Below are positions 1 to 7,702 of a stretch of DNA of 64,000 bases, in pieces. A program made the position numbers and the translations under genes. Every line of letters begins with the position of its first letter. Position 1 is the stretch's first letter. Below the pieces are notes generated by a model. The model did no database searches. It had not been told where the DNA came from and saw only the letters and a list, made by a program, of their open reading frames with translations. The DNA is taken from NCBI RefSeq assembly GCF_900177245.1, contig NZ_FXBM01000002.1:806001-870000 (forward strand), written 5' to 3'. The stretch comes from Rathayibacter oskolensis. Lineage in GTDB: Bacteria; Actinomycetota; Actinomycetes; Actinomycetales; Microbacteriaceae.

Positions 1-1149
1 ACCTGCCAGCAGTTCACCGACCCCGCCGATTCGGTGCTGAACGCCGCCGTCACCGCGGGTGGCGACGAGGTCACGATCGAGCTCCCCGGCGAGCTCGGGG
101 AGTACCGGGTCCGCGCGACCGCGGTCGACGGCTCGGTCGTCGTCGTCGGAGTGCCCCTGGGCGAGGTCAGCGAGACGCTCCGCTCGCTGACGCTGGTCGT
201 CCTGACGGTCGTCCTCCTGGCGATGATCCTCGTCGCCCTGATCGCGACCGCGATCATCCGGGTGGCCCTCCGGCCGCTCGAGCGGGTGGAGGCGACCGCG
301 ACCCGCGTCGCCGAGCTGCCCCTCGAGCGCGGCGAGGTCGAGCTCGTGGAGCGCGTGCTCGAGGAGGACGCCGACACCCGCACCGAGGTCGGCCGGGTGG
401 GCGCCGCGTTCAACCGCATGCTCGACCACGTCGGCGGGGCTCTGGAGGCGCGCCAGGCGAGCGAGAACAAGGTGCGGCAGTTCGTCGCCGACGCCTCGCA
501 CGAGCTGCGCACCCCGCTCGCCGCGATCCGCGGCTACGCCGAGCTGCCCCGCCGGAGCGACGTCGAGCTGCCGGAGGCCGCGACCTACTCGCTCGACCGG
601 ATCGAGTCGGCGGCGACCCGGATGACCTCCCTGGTCGAGGACCTCCTCCTCCTCGCGCGCCTCGACGAGGGACGCGACCTCGAGAAGGAGCCTGTCGATC
701 TGACCATGGTGCTGATCGAGGCGGTGTCGGACGCGCACGTCGCCGGACCCGACCACGAGTGGGACCTCGACCTCCCGGAGGAGCCGCTCGAGATCCGCGG
801 CGACGGCTTCCGCCTGCACCAGGTGGTCGCGAACCTGCTCCGGAACGCCGCCGTGCACACGCCTCCCGGCACCCGGGTCGTCGCGGCGCTCGCCGAGGAG
901 CGCGACGAGCGCGGGCTGCCGATCGCGGTGGTGACGGTCACCGACTCCGGACCGGGGATCGACCCCGCGCTGGTGCCGGTGCTGTTCGAGCGGTTCGCGC
1001 GCGGCGACTCGTCGCGTGCCCGCACGACCGGCTCGACGGGCCTGGGGCTGGCGATCGTGTCGGCGGTCGTCGACGCGCACGGCGGGCGCGTGCTCGTCGA
1101 GTCGGAGCCCGGGCGCACGAGCTTCCGGGTGGAGCTGCCGGCGGGCTGA
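1..1149 (+). CDS. Sensor histidine kinase, 5'-truncated by the window edge
   Basis: Membrane sensor kinase of a two-component system; it autophosphorylates a histidine and passes the phosphate to a response regulator, which would lie upstream of the window. The frame is open from base 1, so the N-terminal sensor part is missing; the GTG at 34 is internal. Visible in order: a transmembrane helix at about residues 62-90, a HAMP linker (about 90-150), the HisKA H-box ASHELRTPLAAIRGY with the phospho-His near residue 167, the N-box NLLRNAAVHT (about 280), and ATP-lid motifs DSGPGIDP (about 315) and GSTGLGLAIV (about 345). It is followed by a convergent oxidoreductase across a repeat-rich junction. 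Class assignment is firm; the signal sensed cannot be told. Confidence 0.93.
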   Translation, partial: TCQQFTDPADSVLNAAVTAGGDEVTIELPGELGEYRVRATAVDGSVVVVGVPLGEVSETLRSLTLVVLTVVLLAMILVALIATAIIRVALRPLERVEATATRVAELPLERGEVELVERVLEEDADTRTEVGRVGAAFNRMLDHVGGALEARQASENKVRQFVADASHELRTPLAAIRGYAELPRRSDVELPEAATYSLDRIESAATRMTSLVEDLLLLARLDEGRDLEKEPVDLTMVLIEAVSDAHVAGPDHEWDLDLPEEPLEIRGDGFRLHQVVANLLRNAAVHTPPGTRVVAALAEERDERGLPIAVVTVTDSGPGIDPALVPVLFERFARGDSSRARTTGSTGLGLAIVSAVVDAHGGRVLVESEPGRTSFRVELPAG

Positions 1150-1167
1150 GGCGCTGACGTGCTCGAT

Positions 1168-1339
1168 CTGCAGGTGCTGGTGCGATCTGCAGGAGATCAG
1201 GCCGAGATCACCCGTTCTGCCGCATGACCACGCACCGAACCGCCCCTGTCTCCGGCAGACGGCACCGACGCCTGCAGATCGCACTGACGCCTGTAGATCG
1301 CACCGCCGCCTGCAGACCGCACCGACGCCTGCAGACGGC
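1168..1339. repeat. 19-bp periodic repeats in inverted orientation between convergent genes
   Basis: CTGCAG-type cores recur every 19 bp: at 1168 and 1187 in one orientation (unit like GATCTGCAGGTGCTGGTGC) and at about 1253, 1272, 1291, 1310 and 1329 in the other (unit like CGCACCGACGCCTGCAGAT). The two arrays are approximate reverse complements, so the transcript or DNA strand can fold into a long hairpin with a loop of about 60 nt. It fills the junction between the histidine kinase and the minus-strand oxidoreductase and could serve as a bidirectional terminator. No coding potential is seen. Confidence 0.75.
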
Positions 1340-1354
1340 GCGCGGAGCCTCCGC

Positions 1355-2377
1355 CTAGACGTTCACGCCCAGGCGCCGACGCGCGTCGTCCAGCGTGCGC
1401 ACCACCTGCACGACCTCGTCGAGCGGGTGCAGCGGCGACTCCGTGCGCCCCTCGGCGAGGTATCCCGCGAGGTGCACCGCCTCCCAGGCGAGCCCCTCAC
1501 CACCCTGGAGCGGCGACTCGTCCGTCCACGACCCGCTCTCGGAGCCGCGGGTCAGCGTCACCCCGCTGGGGCTCCAGAACGACGGATGCACGTCGATGCG
1601 CCCCTCCCCGCCGGCCACGAACGCGGTCTGCGGAGTATCGGCCAGCACGGTCGACGTAGCGACCGACTGCACGCCGCCCGCGTGCCGTCCCACGATGGTG
1701 GCGGTGGCGTCGACTCCGGTCTCGGTGAGGCTGCCGGCGACCACCGTGCTCTGCGGGGTGCCGGCGATCATCGAGACGAACGAGGAGGCGTAGACGCCCA
1801 CGTCGAGCAGGCCCCCGCCCGCGAGCGCCGGATCGAAGATGCGGCTCGACGGGTCGAACGGGAACGCCGCGCCGAAGTCCGCCGAGACGAGCGCGGGGGT
1901 TCCGACCGCCCCGTCGGCGACGAGCTGCCGGACCACGTCCACGTGCGGCAGGTAGCGCATCCACATCGCCTCCATCGCGAACACCCCCGCGTCGCGCGCG
2001 GCGTGCACGATCATCTCGGCCTCGCCCGGAGTGGGCGCGAACGGCTTCTCGACCAGGATGTGCTTGCCCGCCGCGATGGCGAGCAGCGCCTGGCGGGCGT
2101 GCTCGGAGTGCGGCGACGCGATGTAGACGACGTCCACCTCCGGGTCGTTCACCACCGCGTCGTAGCCGGCCCGGGCGCGCTCGATCCCGAAGCGCTGCGC
2201 GAACTGCTCTGCACGCTCGAGCGACCGAGAGCCGACGGCGACGACGCGCTGCCGCGTGTGCTTCTGCAGCGCATCGACGAAGCTCCCGGCGATCGAGCCC
2301 GGGGCGATGATCCCCCAGCGCAGGACGGGGGAGTCGAGGAGGGAGGGGAGCCGGGGTTCCGGGAGCGTCAGTGCCAT
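1355..2377 (-). CDS. Gfo/Idh/MocA family NAD(P)-dependent oxidoreductase
   Basis: Cytoplasmic dehydrogenase of the Gfo/Idh/MocA superfamily, which oxidises or reduces sugars, inositols or related polyols with a tightly bound nicotinamide cofactor. The 340-residue protein has the N-terminal Rossmann segment WGIIAPGSIAGSF (about 21-33), the family hallmark HILVEKPFAPT with the EKP lysine (about 108-118), and a C-terminal beta-sheet substrate domain of usual length. The glycine pattern G-x-x-A-P-G is slightly atypical. A TAGCGT box lies 6 nt before the ATG, so the transcript is probably leaderless. It is divergent from the GntP-type permease with about 110 bp between starts, which hints at a shared sugar-acid or polyol pathway, but the substrate is unknown. 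Confidence 0.88.
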   Translation of the reverse strand: MALTLPEPRLPSLLDSPVLRWGIIAPGSIAGSFVDALQKHTRQRVVAVGSRSLERAEQFAQRFGIERARAGYDAVVNDPEVDVVYIASPHSEHARQALLAIAAGKHILVEKPFAPTPGEAEMIVHAARDAGVFAMEAMWMRYLPHVDVVRQLVADGAVGTPALVSADFGAAFPFDPSSRIFDPALAGGGLLDVGVYASSFVSMIAGTPQSTVVAGSLTETGVDATATIVGRHAGGVQSVATSTVLADTPQTAFVAGGEGRIDVHPSFWSPSGVTLTRGSESGSWTDESPLQGGEGLAWEAVHLAGYLAEGRTESPLHPLDEVVQVVRTLDDARRRLGVNV

Positions 2378-2383
2378 CCCTCC

Positions 2384-2389
2384 ACGCTA
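2384..2389 (-). promoter_or_regulatory. -10 box of a probable leaderless promoter
   Basis: On the minus strand TAGCGT ends 6 nt before the ATG of the Gfo/Idh/MocA gene, so transcription would start at or next to the start codon. The spacer GGAGGG could also act as a weak ribosome binding site. Confidence 0.55.
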
Positions 2390-2442
2390 GGCCCTGCGTC
2401 CTCCGCGGTCATCCGGGTCCGCCGGGGTCCCCCGCGTTCCCC

Positions 2443-2448
2443 TAGTGT
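2443..2448 (+). promoter_or_regulatory. Likely -10 box for the GntP-type permease gene
   Basis: TAGTGT about 38 nt upstream of the ATG at 2487 fits the TANNNT consensus. It predicts a leader of about 30 nt carrying the GGAGGAGG ribosome binding site at 2473-2480. No clear -35 hexamer is visible. Confidence 0.4.
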
Positions 2449-2486
2449 GTGAGCGCACGCGGAGCCGCGAGCGGAGGAGGACCTCT

Positions 2487-3929
2487 ATGCCCGAGTGGTA
2501 CACCCTCGGTGTCGTCGCCGTGGTGATCGTCGTCGTCGTGATCGCGATCGTCCGCTTCCGCCAGAACCCCGTGCTCGTGCTCGCCGTCGGCGCCGCCGCG
2601 ATCGGACTCCTGACCGGGCTCGGCCCCGTCGAAACCGTCTCGACCATGACCCGCGGTTTCGGCGAGGTGATGATGGAGGCGGGCCTCCTGATCGGCTGGG
2701 GCGTGCTGATCGGCGCGATGCTCAACGAGATGGGAGCGGTGGTGCGCCTCGTCGAGGGTCTGATGCGGACCTTCGGCCGTCGGGGCATCCCCTACGCACT
2801 GGGCCTCTCGTTCGCCACCTACCTGCAGACGATCTTCGTCGACGCGCTCATCGTCATCGCGGCGCCGCTCGCCCGCCGGATCGCTCCGCGGCTGGGTCGG
2901 GCGGGCACGGGCATCGTCTCGGTGACCTTCGCCGTCGGGCTCGAGATGGGGATCGTGATGATGGTGCCGGGCTTCGCCGCGGTCGCCCTCGCCGGTCTCC
3001 TCGGAGTCCCGCTCGGCGTCATGATGCTCGGCGGCTTCGCTGTGGTGGCGCCGACGGTGGTCGTCACGATCCTCCTGATGTCGCTCGCCTTCCGCGCGGG
3101 CTTCTGGGATCCCGCGCGCGACGAGTCGACCCTCCTGCGCGACGAGGCGCCGGTCCTCGTGGCGGCCGAGGCGGGTGGCGCGGTCCACGGGGGCAGCCCC
3201 GACTTCTCGTCGCCCGGGCGCGCCGGCATCGAGCACGGGAGCGGAGGAGTCGCCGCCCCGCCGGAGGGCGACGCGCCGCGCGAGCGCCCGCTCCTCCTCC
3301 TCTTCGCACCGATGCTGCTCGCACTCCTGCTCATCGCATCGGAGGCGGTGCTCACGGTCGCCGGTGCGGAGGTGCCGGTCCTGCAGTTCCTGGGCGACCC
3401 CGTGATCGCCCTGCTCATCGCCGTGATCGCGACCGGGGCGGTGGGCCGCTCCGTCGTCGGCGCGAAGCGGATCGAGAAGGCCGTGGCGAAGGGGTTCCAG
3501 GACGGCGGCCAGATCTTCCTCCTGACGGGAGTCGGCGGCAGCCTCGCGGCCGTGATCGCGGAGGGCGACCTCGGCGATCTGCTCGCGGGCTACTTCTCGG
3601 CTTCGGCGACCGCTCCGCTGCTCCTCGTCTGGGTGATGGCGGCGGTCCTGCACATCGCGGTCGGCTCGGTCACCCTCTCGGCGATCACGGCGGCCGGAGT
3701 GGTCGCCCCGGTCGCGGCGACCATCGGGCTCGATCCGCTGCTGATCGCGCTGGCGGCGGGATCGGGCGCCCTCTTCTGCATCCACGTCACCTCGAACACG
3801 TTCTGGCTGCTGCAGAGCTTCCTCGGCCAGTCGGTGCGCGGAGCGCTCAAGACCGTGACCGTCGGCGTCTCGCTCGCCTCGGTCCTGGCGCTCGGGATGA
3901 CGCTGCTCCTCTCCCTCGTCGTCCGCTGA
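2487..3929 (+). CDS. GntP-family gluconate/sugar-acid:H+ symporter
   Basis: Integral membrane permease, 480 residues, about 12-14 hydrophobic helices. The family (GntP/GntT/YgbN) imports gluconate, glycerate or related hydroxy acids with protons. Family-like features are the conserved first third (FRQNPVLVLAVGAAAIG, then GFGEVMMEAGLLIGWGVLIG) and a long polar cytoplasmic insert at about residues 210-270 before the second half. The ATG at 2487 is preferred over an in-frame GTG at 2445 because GGAGGAGG sits 6 nt upstream and the next residues begin the first transmembrane helix. Its neighbours, a divergent dehydrogenase and downstream HAD and epimerase genes, suggest sugar-acid metabolism, by inference only. 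Confidence 0.85.
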   Translation: MPEWYTLGVVAVVIVVVVIAIVRFRQNPVLVLAVGAAAIGLLTGLGPVETVSTMTRGFGEVMMEAGLLIGWGVLIGAMLNEMGAVVRLVEGLMRTFGRRGIPYALGLSFATYLQTIFVDALIVIAAPLARRIAPRLGRAGTGIVSVTFAVGLEMGIVMMVPGFAAVALAGLLGVPLGVMMLGGFAVVAPTVVVTILLMSLAFRAGFWDPARDESTLLRDEAPVLVAAEAGGAVHGGSPDFSSPGRAGIEHGSGGVAAPPEGDAPRERPLLLLFAPMLLALLLIASEAVLTVAGAEVPVLQFLGDPVIALLIAVIATGAVGRSVVGAKRIEKAVAKGFQDGGQIFLLTGVGGSLAAVIAEGDLGDLLAGYFSASATAPLLLVWVMAAVLHIAVGSVTLSAITAAGVVAPVAATIGLDPLLIALAAGSGALFCIHVTSNTFWLLQSFLGQSVRGALKTVTVGVSLASVLALGMTLLLSLVVR

Positions 3930-3977
3930 CGCCGTCCGCGGGGCGGTTCGGGGCCCCGCACGGCAGAATGGGTCGCG

Positions 3978-4910
3978 ATGACCTCCACACCCCCGCCTCT
4001 CGGCCTCCTCCTCGACGTCGACGGCCCCATCGCCAGCCCGACGACCCGCACGATCGCGATCCCCGAGATCGCCGACGACCTCGTCGCCCTCGCGAACGCC
4101 GGCATCCCGATCGTCTTCAACACCGGCCGCTCCGACGCGTTCCTCCGCGAGCGGGTGCTGCCCTCGCTCCTCGAGCGCGGCGTCTCGGCCGAGGCGCGCA
4201 TCGTCTGCGTGTGCGAGAAGGGCGCGGTGTGGTTCACGGTCGACTACCGCGGCACCTCCGAGCCGATCGTCGACGAGTCGCTCGCGATCCCCGAGCCGGT
4301 GGCACGCGATCTCGAGCGGATGATCCGCTCCGACTACGACGACCTCGTCTTCTTCGACGAGACCAAGCGCGCGATGGTCTCGGCCGAGCAGCTGGTCGAC
4401 CTCTCCAACGAGGACTACCTCGAGCGCCAGCTGGTGTTCGACGCCGACGCGCTGCAGATCATGACCGCGGCCGGCCTCGGAGTGGAGCGCCGCGGCATCC
4501 GCTACCCCGACGACACCGGGAAGGTCGAGTACCGCATCGACCCGACCGTCATCTCCACCGACATCGAGTCGAACCGTCTCGGCAAGGATCTCGGTGCCCA
4601 GCGCGCGGTCGAGCTGCTCGGCGCGACGGGCGCGATCCCGCAGCGCTGGCGGACCGTCGGCGATTCGCGGAGCGACTACGCGATGGCGGACTGGCTGTTC
4701 GAGCACGCCTACGACGTCGCGCACGTCGACGTTCGGCCGGCGGACGGCGTCCCCGACAAGCCCTACCCGGTCCTAGTGGTCGACGGGAAGATCCACGACG
4801 AGGCCGGCGCGGCCGTCCTGCACCGCTGGACCGAGCTCGTCGCCGACGAGACGACGCCCGAGGTGGGCGACGGGATCTCGCTGCACGGCGCATCCGGCGA
4901 CCACTCCTAG
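3978..4910 (+). CDS. HAD-superfamily hydrolase (Cof-like, type IIB features)
   Basis: Predicted cytoplasmic phosphatase of the haloacid-dehalogenase superfamily, 310 residues. Motif I is LLLDVDGPI (residues about 10-18; nucleophile Asp and the second Asp both present), motif II is FNTGRSD (about 46-52), and motif IV is GDSRSDYAMADW (about 233-244), which supplies Mg-binding aspartates. The insert between motifs II and IV (about 90-190) corresponds to a C2-type cap. Substrate is not identifiable. It follows the GntP permease by 48 nt and precedes an epimerase by 51 nt, so sugar-phosphate removal is a reasonable guess only. Confidence 0.78.
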   Translation: MTSTPPPLGLLLDVDGPIASPTTRTIAIPEIADDLVALANAGIPIVFNTGRSDAFLRERVLPSLLERGVSAEARIVCVCEKGAVWFTVDYRGTSEPIVDESLAIPEPVARDLERMIRSDYDDLVFFDETKRAMVSAEQLVDLSNEDYLERQLVFDADALQIMTAAGLGVERRGIRYPDDTGKVEYRIDPTVISTDIESNRLGKDLGAQRAVELLGATGAIPQRWRTVGDSRSDYAMADWLFEHAYDVAHVDVRPADGVPDKPYPVLVVDGKIHDEAGAAVLHRWTELVADETTPEVGDGISLHGASGDHS

Positions 4911-4949
4911 CCGCACCGCCACCCCCTCGCCCGAGATGCCGGTGAGCGT

Positions 4950-4955
4950 TAGCGT
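4950..4955 (+). promoter_or_regulatory. -10 box of a probable leaderless promoter
   Basis: TAGCGT followed by the 6-nt spacer CGGAGC and the ATG at 4962, the same geometry as other genes here. It implies that the epimerase gene has its own promoter. Confidence 0.5.
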
Positions 4956-4961
4956 CGGAGC

Positions 4962-5810
4962 ATGAGAATCGCAGTCACCGGTGGATCCGGCAAGCTCGGA
5001 CGCAGCGTCGTCACCCGCCTCCGCGCCTCCGGGCACGACGTGTTCAACCTCGACCGGGCGGGGGAGCGGGGAGCGGGCTTCGTCCGCATCGACGTGTCCG
5101 ACTACGGCCAGGTCGTCGATGCGCTGCAGTCGGTCAACGACCAGTACGAGGGCATCGACGCCCTCGTGCACCTCGCGGCCATCCCCGCCCCCGGGATGGT
5201 GCCCGACATCGCCACCTTCCACAACAACATGACGTCGACGTTCAACGTCTTCCACGCGGCGATCCGCGCGGGGATCCGGACCATCGTCCACGCCTCCAGC
5301 GAGACCGTCCTCGGCCTCCCGTTCGACGTGCCGCCGCCCTACATCCCCGTCGACGAGAAGTACCCGGCCCGCCCCGAGTCGGTCTACTCGCTCACGAAGC
5401 ACCTCGAGGAGCAGCTCGCGATCGAGCTGTGCCGCTGGCACCCCGATCTGAAGATGATCGGCCTGCGCTTCTCGAACGTCATGGACGAGGCCGACTACGC
5501 CGAGTTCCCGTCGTTCGACTCGGACGCCCTCGCCCGCAAGTGGAACCTTTGGGGCTACATCGACGGCCGTGACGGAGCGCAGGCGGTCGAGAAGGCCCTC
5601 GAGCTCGACGCGACCGGCTACGACCGCTTCATCATCGCGGCGGCCGACACCGTGATGTCGCGCCCGAACGCCGAGCTGGTCGCCGAGGTGTTCCCCGGAG
5701 TCGAGATCCGCGGCGATCTCGGGACGAACGAGACCCTGCTCTCGATCGACCACGCCCGCGAGGTCCTCGGCTACGCGCCCGAGCACTCCTGGCGCGACTC
5801 GCAGAACTGA
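4962..5810 (+). CDS. NAD(P)-dependent epimerase/dehydratase (extended SDR)
   Basis: Extended short-chain dehydrogenase, 282 residues. The cofactor motif TGGSGKLG is at residues 6-13, the catalytic Ser region HASSETV is near 111-117, and the YSLTK motif (Tyr-x-x-x-Lys) near 143-147. The family includes UDP-sugar epimerases and uronate dehydrogenases; the compact length and the segment around AIPAPG resemble uronate-dehydrogenase-like members, but this is a weak assignment. Start chosen at the ATG because a TAGCGT box stands 6 nt upstream and the glycine motif begins at once. It converges on an aldo/keto reductase across a perfect palindrome. Confidence 0.85.
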   Translation: MRIAVTGGSGKLGRSVVTRLRASGHDVFNLDRAGERGAGFVRIDVSDYGQVVDALQSVNDQYEGIDALVHLAAIPAPGMVPDIATFHNNMTSTFNVFHAAIRAGIRTIVHASSETVLGLPFDVPPPYIPVDEKYPARPESVYSLTKHLEEQLAIELCRWHPDLKMIGLRFSNVMDEADYAEFPSFDSDALARKWNLWGYIDGRDGAQAVEKALELDATGYDRFIIAAADTVMSRPNAELVAEVFPGVEIRGDLGTNETLLSIDHAREVLGYAPEHSWRDSQN

Positions 5811-5841
5811 CGCCTCCTCCTGCCGGCCCGTCACGAACGGC

Positions 5842-5905
5842 CGCAGGAACACGTTCGGCTCGCAGAATCCGCGGATTCTGCGAGCCGAAAGTCGTTCTGC
5901 GAGCC
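5842..5905. repeat. Nested palindrome at a convergent junction (sibling at 46354-46430)
   Basis: Bases 5854-5889 are a perfect 36-bp palindrome with 18-bp arms beginning TTCGGCTCGCAGAATCCG and no loop. Flanking CGCAGGAAC and GTTCTGCG segments add an outer, imperfect stem. It lies between the stops of the epimerase (plus) and aldo/keto reductase (minus) and can form a bidirectional terminator-like hairpin. A related nested palindrome with the same GGCTCGCAG core occurs at 46354-46430, also between convergent genes, which marks a dispersed repeat family. Confidence 0.8.
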
Positions 5906-5919
5906 GGAGGGCTCCCGGG

Positions 5920-6768
5920 TCAGCTGGGGATGTGGTTGAACGTGTCGGGGTCGGGCCCGGTCCGCTGGTCGCGGTTGAGCGCCGTGATCGCCGTCATCGA
6001 CTCGTCGTCCAGCTCGAAGTCGAAGAGCGCGAAGTTCTCCTCGACGCGGGCGCGGGTCACCGACTTCGGGAACACGATGTCGCCGCGCTGGATGTGCCAG
6101 CGGAGCACGACCTGCGCCGGCGACCGGTCGACGCCGTGCGCGATGCGCACGATGGCCTCGTCGTCGAGGACGAGGCCCTGAGCGATCGGCGACCACGCCT
6201 CCGTGGCGATACCGTGCTCGACTCCGTAGGCGCGCAGCTCCTCCTGCGTCAGGTAGGGGTGCACCTCGATCTGGTTGACCGCCGGGACGATGGTCGCCTC
6301 CGCGCGCAGGCGGTTGAGGTGGTTGGTCTGGAAGTTCGAGACGCCGATCGCCTTCGCCTTGCCGCTGCGGTAGATCTCCTCCATCGCCTTCCAGGTCTCG
6401 AGGTAGTCGCCGACGTTCGGCAGAGGCCAGTGGATGAGGAACAGGTCGACGTAGTCGAACTGCAGCTCGCCCAGTGTGACGTCGATCGCGGCGAGGGCGT
6501 CCTCGCGGGCGTGGAACCCGTTGTTCAGCTTGCTCGTGACGAAGACCTCCGAGCGGTCCAGGCCGGAGGCGCGGACGCCCTCGCCCACGCCGGCCTCGTT
6601 GCCGTACATCTCGGCGGTGTCGATGTGGCGGTAGCCGACCTCGAGCGCCGTCACGACGGCGTCCTTCGTCTCCGCGGGGTCGATCTGGAACACACCGAAT
6701 CCCAGCTGGGGGATCTCCACTCCGTTGTTCAGGGTGATCGTGGGGACAGTAGTGGCGTCCGTGCTCAT
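5920..6768 (-). CDS. Aldo/keto reductase (2,5-diketo-D-gluconate reductase-like)
   Basis: Cytoplasmic NADPH-dependent carbonyl reductase of the AKR superfamily, 282 residues, the usual length. Signatures: GFGVFQIDP near the N-terminus, the catalytic Asp region GYRHIDTAEMYGNE (D, Y about 50-56), catalytic Lys in FVTSKLNN (about 75-82), His in LFLIHWP (about 108-114), and the C-terminal cofactor loop FPKSVTRARVEENF. The start at 6768 is set by AAAGGA on the minus strand just upstream and by the conserved TITLNNGVEIPQLGFG beginning; a longer open frame upstream is non-coding. Substrate is not determined. Confidence 0.9.
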   Translation of the reverse strand: MSTDATTVPTITLNNGVEIPQLGFGVFQIDPAETKDAVVTALEVGYRHIDTAEMYGNEAGVGEGVRASGLDRSEVFVTSKLNNGFHAREDALAAIDVTLGELQFDYVDLFLIHWPLPNVGDYLETWKAMEEIYRSGKAKAIGVSNFQTNHLNRLRAEATIVPAVNQIEVHPYLTQEELRAYGVEHGIATEAWSPIAQGLVLDDEAIVRIAHGVDRSPAQVVLRWHIQRGDIVFPKSVTRARVEENFALFDFELDDESMTAITALNRDQRTGPDPDTFNHIPS

Positions 6769-6934
6769 ACTCGAGCGTCCTTTCGTCGGGGATCGACCGC
6801 GCCTTCGAGCACGCGGCCGAGGACCAGTCCACGCCCCGGAGCCTCCCGGCTGCAAGGCCTTGCGCCCTGCGGTCCGGCCCCGCAGCGAGGACGCCCCGAG
6901 CGGCGGCGACGTTCCGCGAGTCTCCCGGGAACGA

Positions 6935-6968
6935 CGAAGGCCCCCGGCACGGATGCCGGGGGCCTTCG
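6935..6968 (-). terminator. Strong hairpin terminator
   Basis: A perfect 15-bp stem (CGAAGGCCCCCGGCA / TGCCGGGGGCCTTCG) with a 4-nt loop lies immediately downstream of the minus-strand stop of the small YeaQ/YmgE-type gene. There is no U-tract, as is common in high-GC actinobacteria. Confidence 0.75.
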
Positions 6969-6977
6969 AGTCGCGCC

Positions 6978-7244
6978 TTACGCGCGGGACTTGCGTCCGG
7001 TGATCGCGCCGTAGATCAGCAGGACGATGATCGCGCCGACGACCGCCAGGATGATGCTGACGAAGTTGAAGCCCATCGGGTCGTCGCGCCCGAAGAGCGC
7101 TCCGCCGATGAATCCGCCGAGCAGCGCGCCGACGATGCCGAGGATGATGGTGATGATCCAGCCACCGCCCTGCTTGCCGGGCAGGATGAGCTTTGCGAGT
7201 GCCCCGGCGATGAGGCCGAGGACGATCCAACCGATGATGCCCAT
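6978..7244 (-). CDS. GlsB/YeaQ/YmgE-family small membrane protein
   Basis: An 88-residue protein of the 'transglycosylase-associated' family, small glycine-rich membrane proteins often linked to stress response. It shows three hydrophobic helices: IIGWIVLGLIAGALAKLI (2-19), a central WIITIILGIVGALLGGFI segment (about 29-46) and FVSIILAVVGAIIVLLIY (about 61-78), then a basic tail TGRKSRA. The typical GWIVLGLIAG start and LPGKQGGGW loop are present. A GAAGGAG ribosome binding site precedes the ATG. It is followed by a strong terminator. Molecular function of the family is not settled. Confidence 0.88.
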   Translation of the reverse strand: MGIIGWIVLGLIAGALAKLILPGKQGGGWIITIILGIVGALLGGFIGGALFGRDDPMGFNFVSIILAVVGAIIVLLIYGAITGRKSRA

Positions 7245-7332
7245 GATGTGTCTCCTTCGTATCGTGCTCGATCGGCCGTTCCGATGCGAGCGTCGACGCC
7301 TGTCGTGATGGCGTCCTTTCGAGTCCGTCCGA

Positions 7333-7566
7333 TCAGCGGAGGGTGCGCTGGACCTTGTCGCGAGCCTTGGCCACGACCTTGGTCAGCTGCTTCGCCTCGC
7401 GCTTGGAGGTCTTCTTGAGCTTCTTCCGCGTCTTCTTCGTCGCCGGGTCGTTCCACACGCCGAGTGCGAGATGGCGGAGCTCTTCGTAGCGTCCGCGTCC
7501 GGCGCGGGCGCCGAAGACGTAGGCGGCGAGAGCGACGAGCGCCAGCAGCAGGAGGCGGGGATTCAT
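7333..7566 (-). CDS. Small basic membrane-anchored protein, unknown function
   Basis: A 77-residue protein: an N-terminal hydrophobic segment PRLLLLALVALAAYVFGARA (residues 3-22) followed by an Arg/Lys-rich, probably helical cytoplasmic tail (KKTRKKLKKTSKREAK, about 44-59). The GRGRYEEL motif after the helix is reminiscent of YtxH-like small membrane proteins in actinobacteria, but no firm family can be named. The start is the ATG at 7566; the longer open frame beyond it overlaps unrelated coding sequence and is a shadow. It lies upstream of the YeaQ/YmgE gene on the same strand, so the two may be co-transcribed. Confidence 0.7.
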   Translation of the reverse strand: MNPRLLLLALVALAAYVFGARAGRGRYEELRHLALGVWNDPATKKTRKKLKKTSKREAKQLTKVVAKARDKVQRTLR

Positions 7567-7702
7567 GCGGTGACCCTTCCGACGGAGAGCACACGGGACG
7601 TGCTCGACACCCATTTGACTACCCTGCGTTGTTCGTGACAATTCGGGGCAGGACCATTGACAGCGACCCCCTCCGTCGTGCGACGCGTGCGCGGCGCGGC
7701 TC

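Noticed and set aside
1253-1339. Possible CRISPR array
   Set aside because: The 19-bp units are contiguous and have no unique spacers; no cas genes are present.
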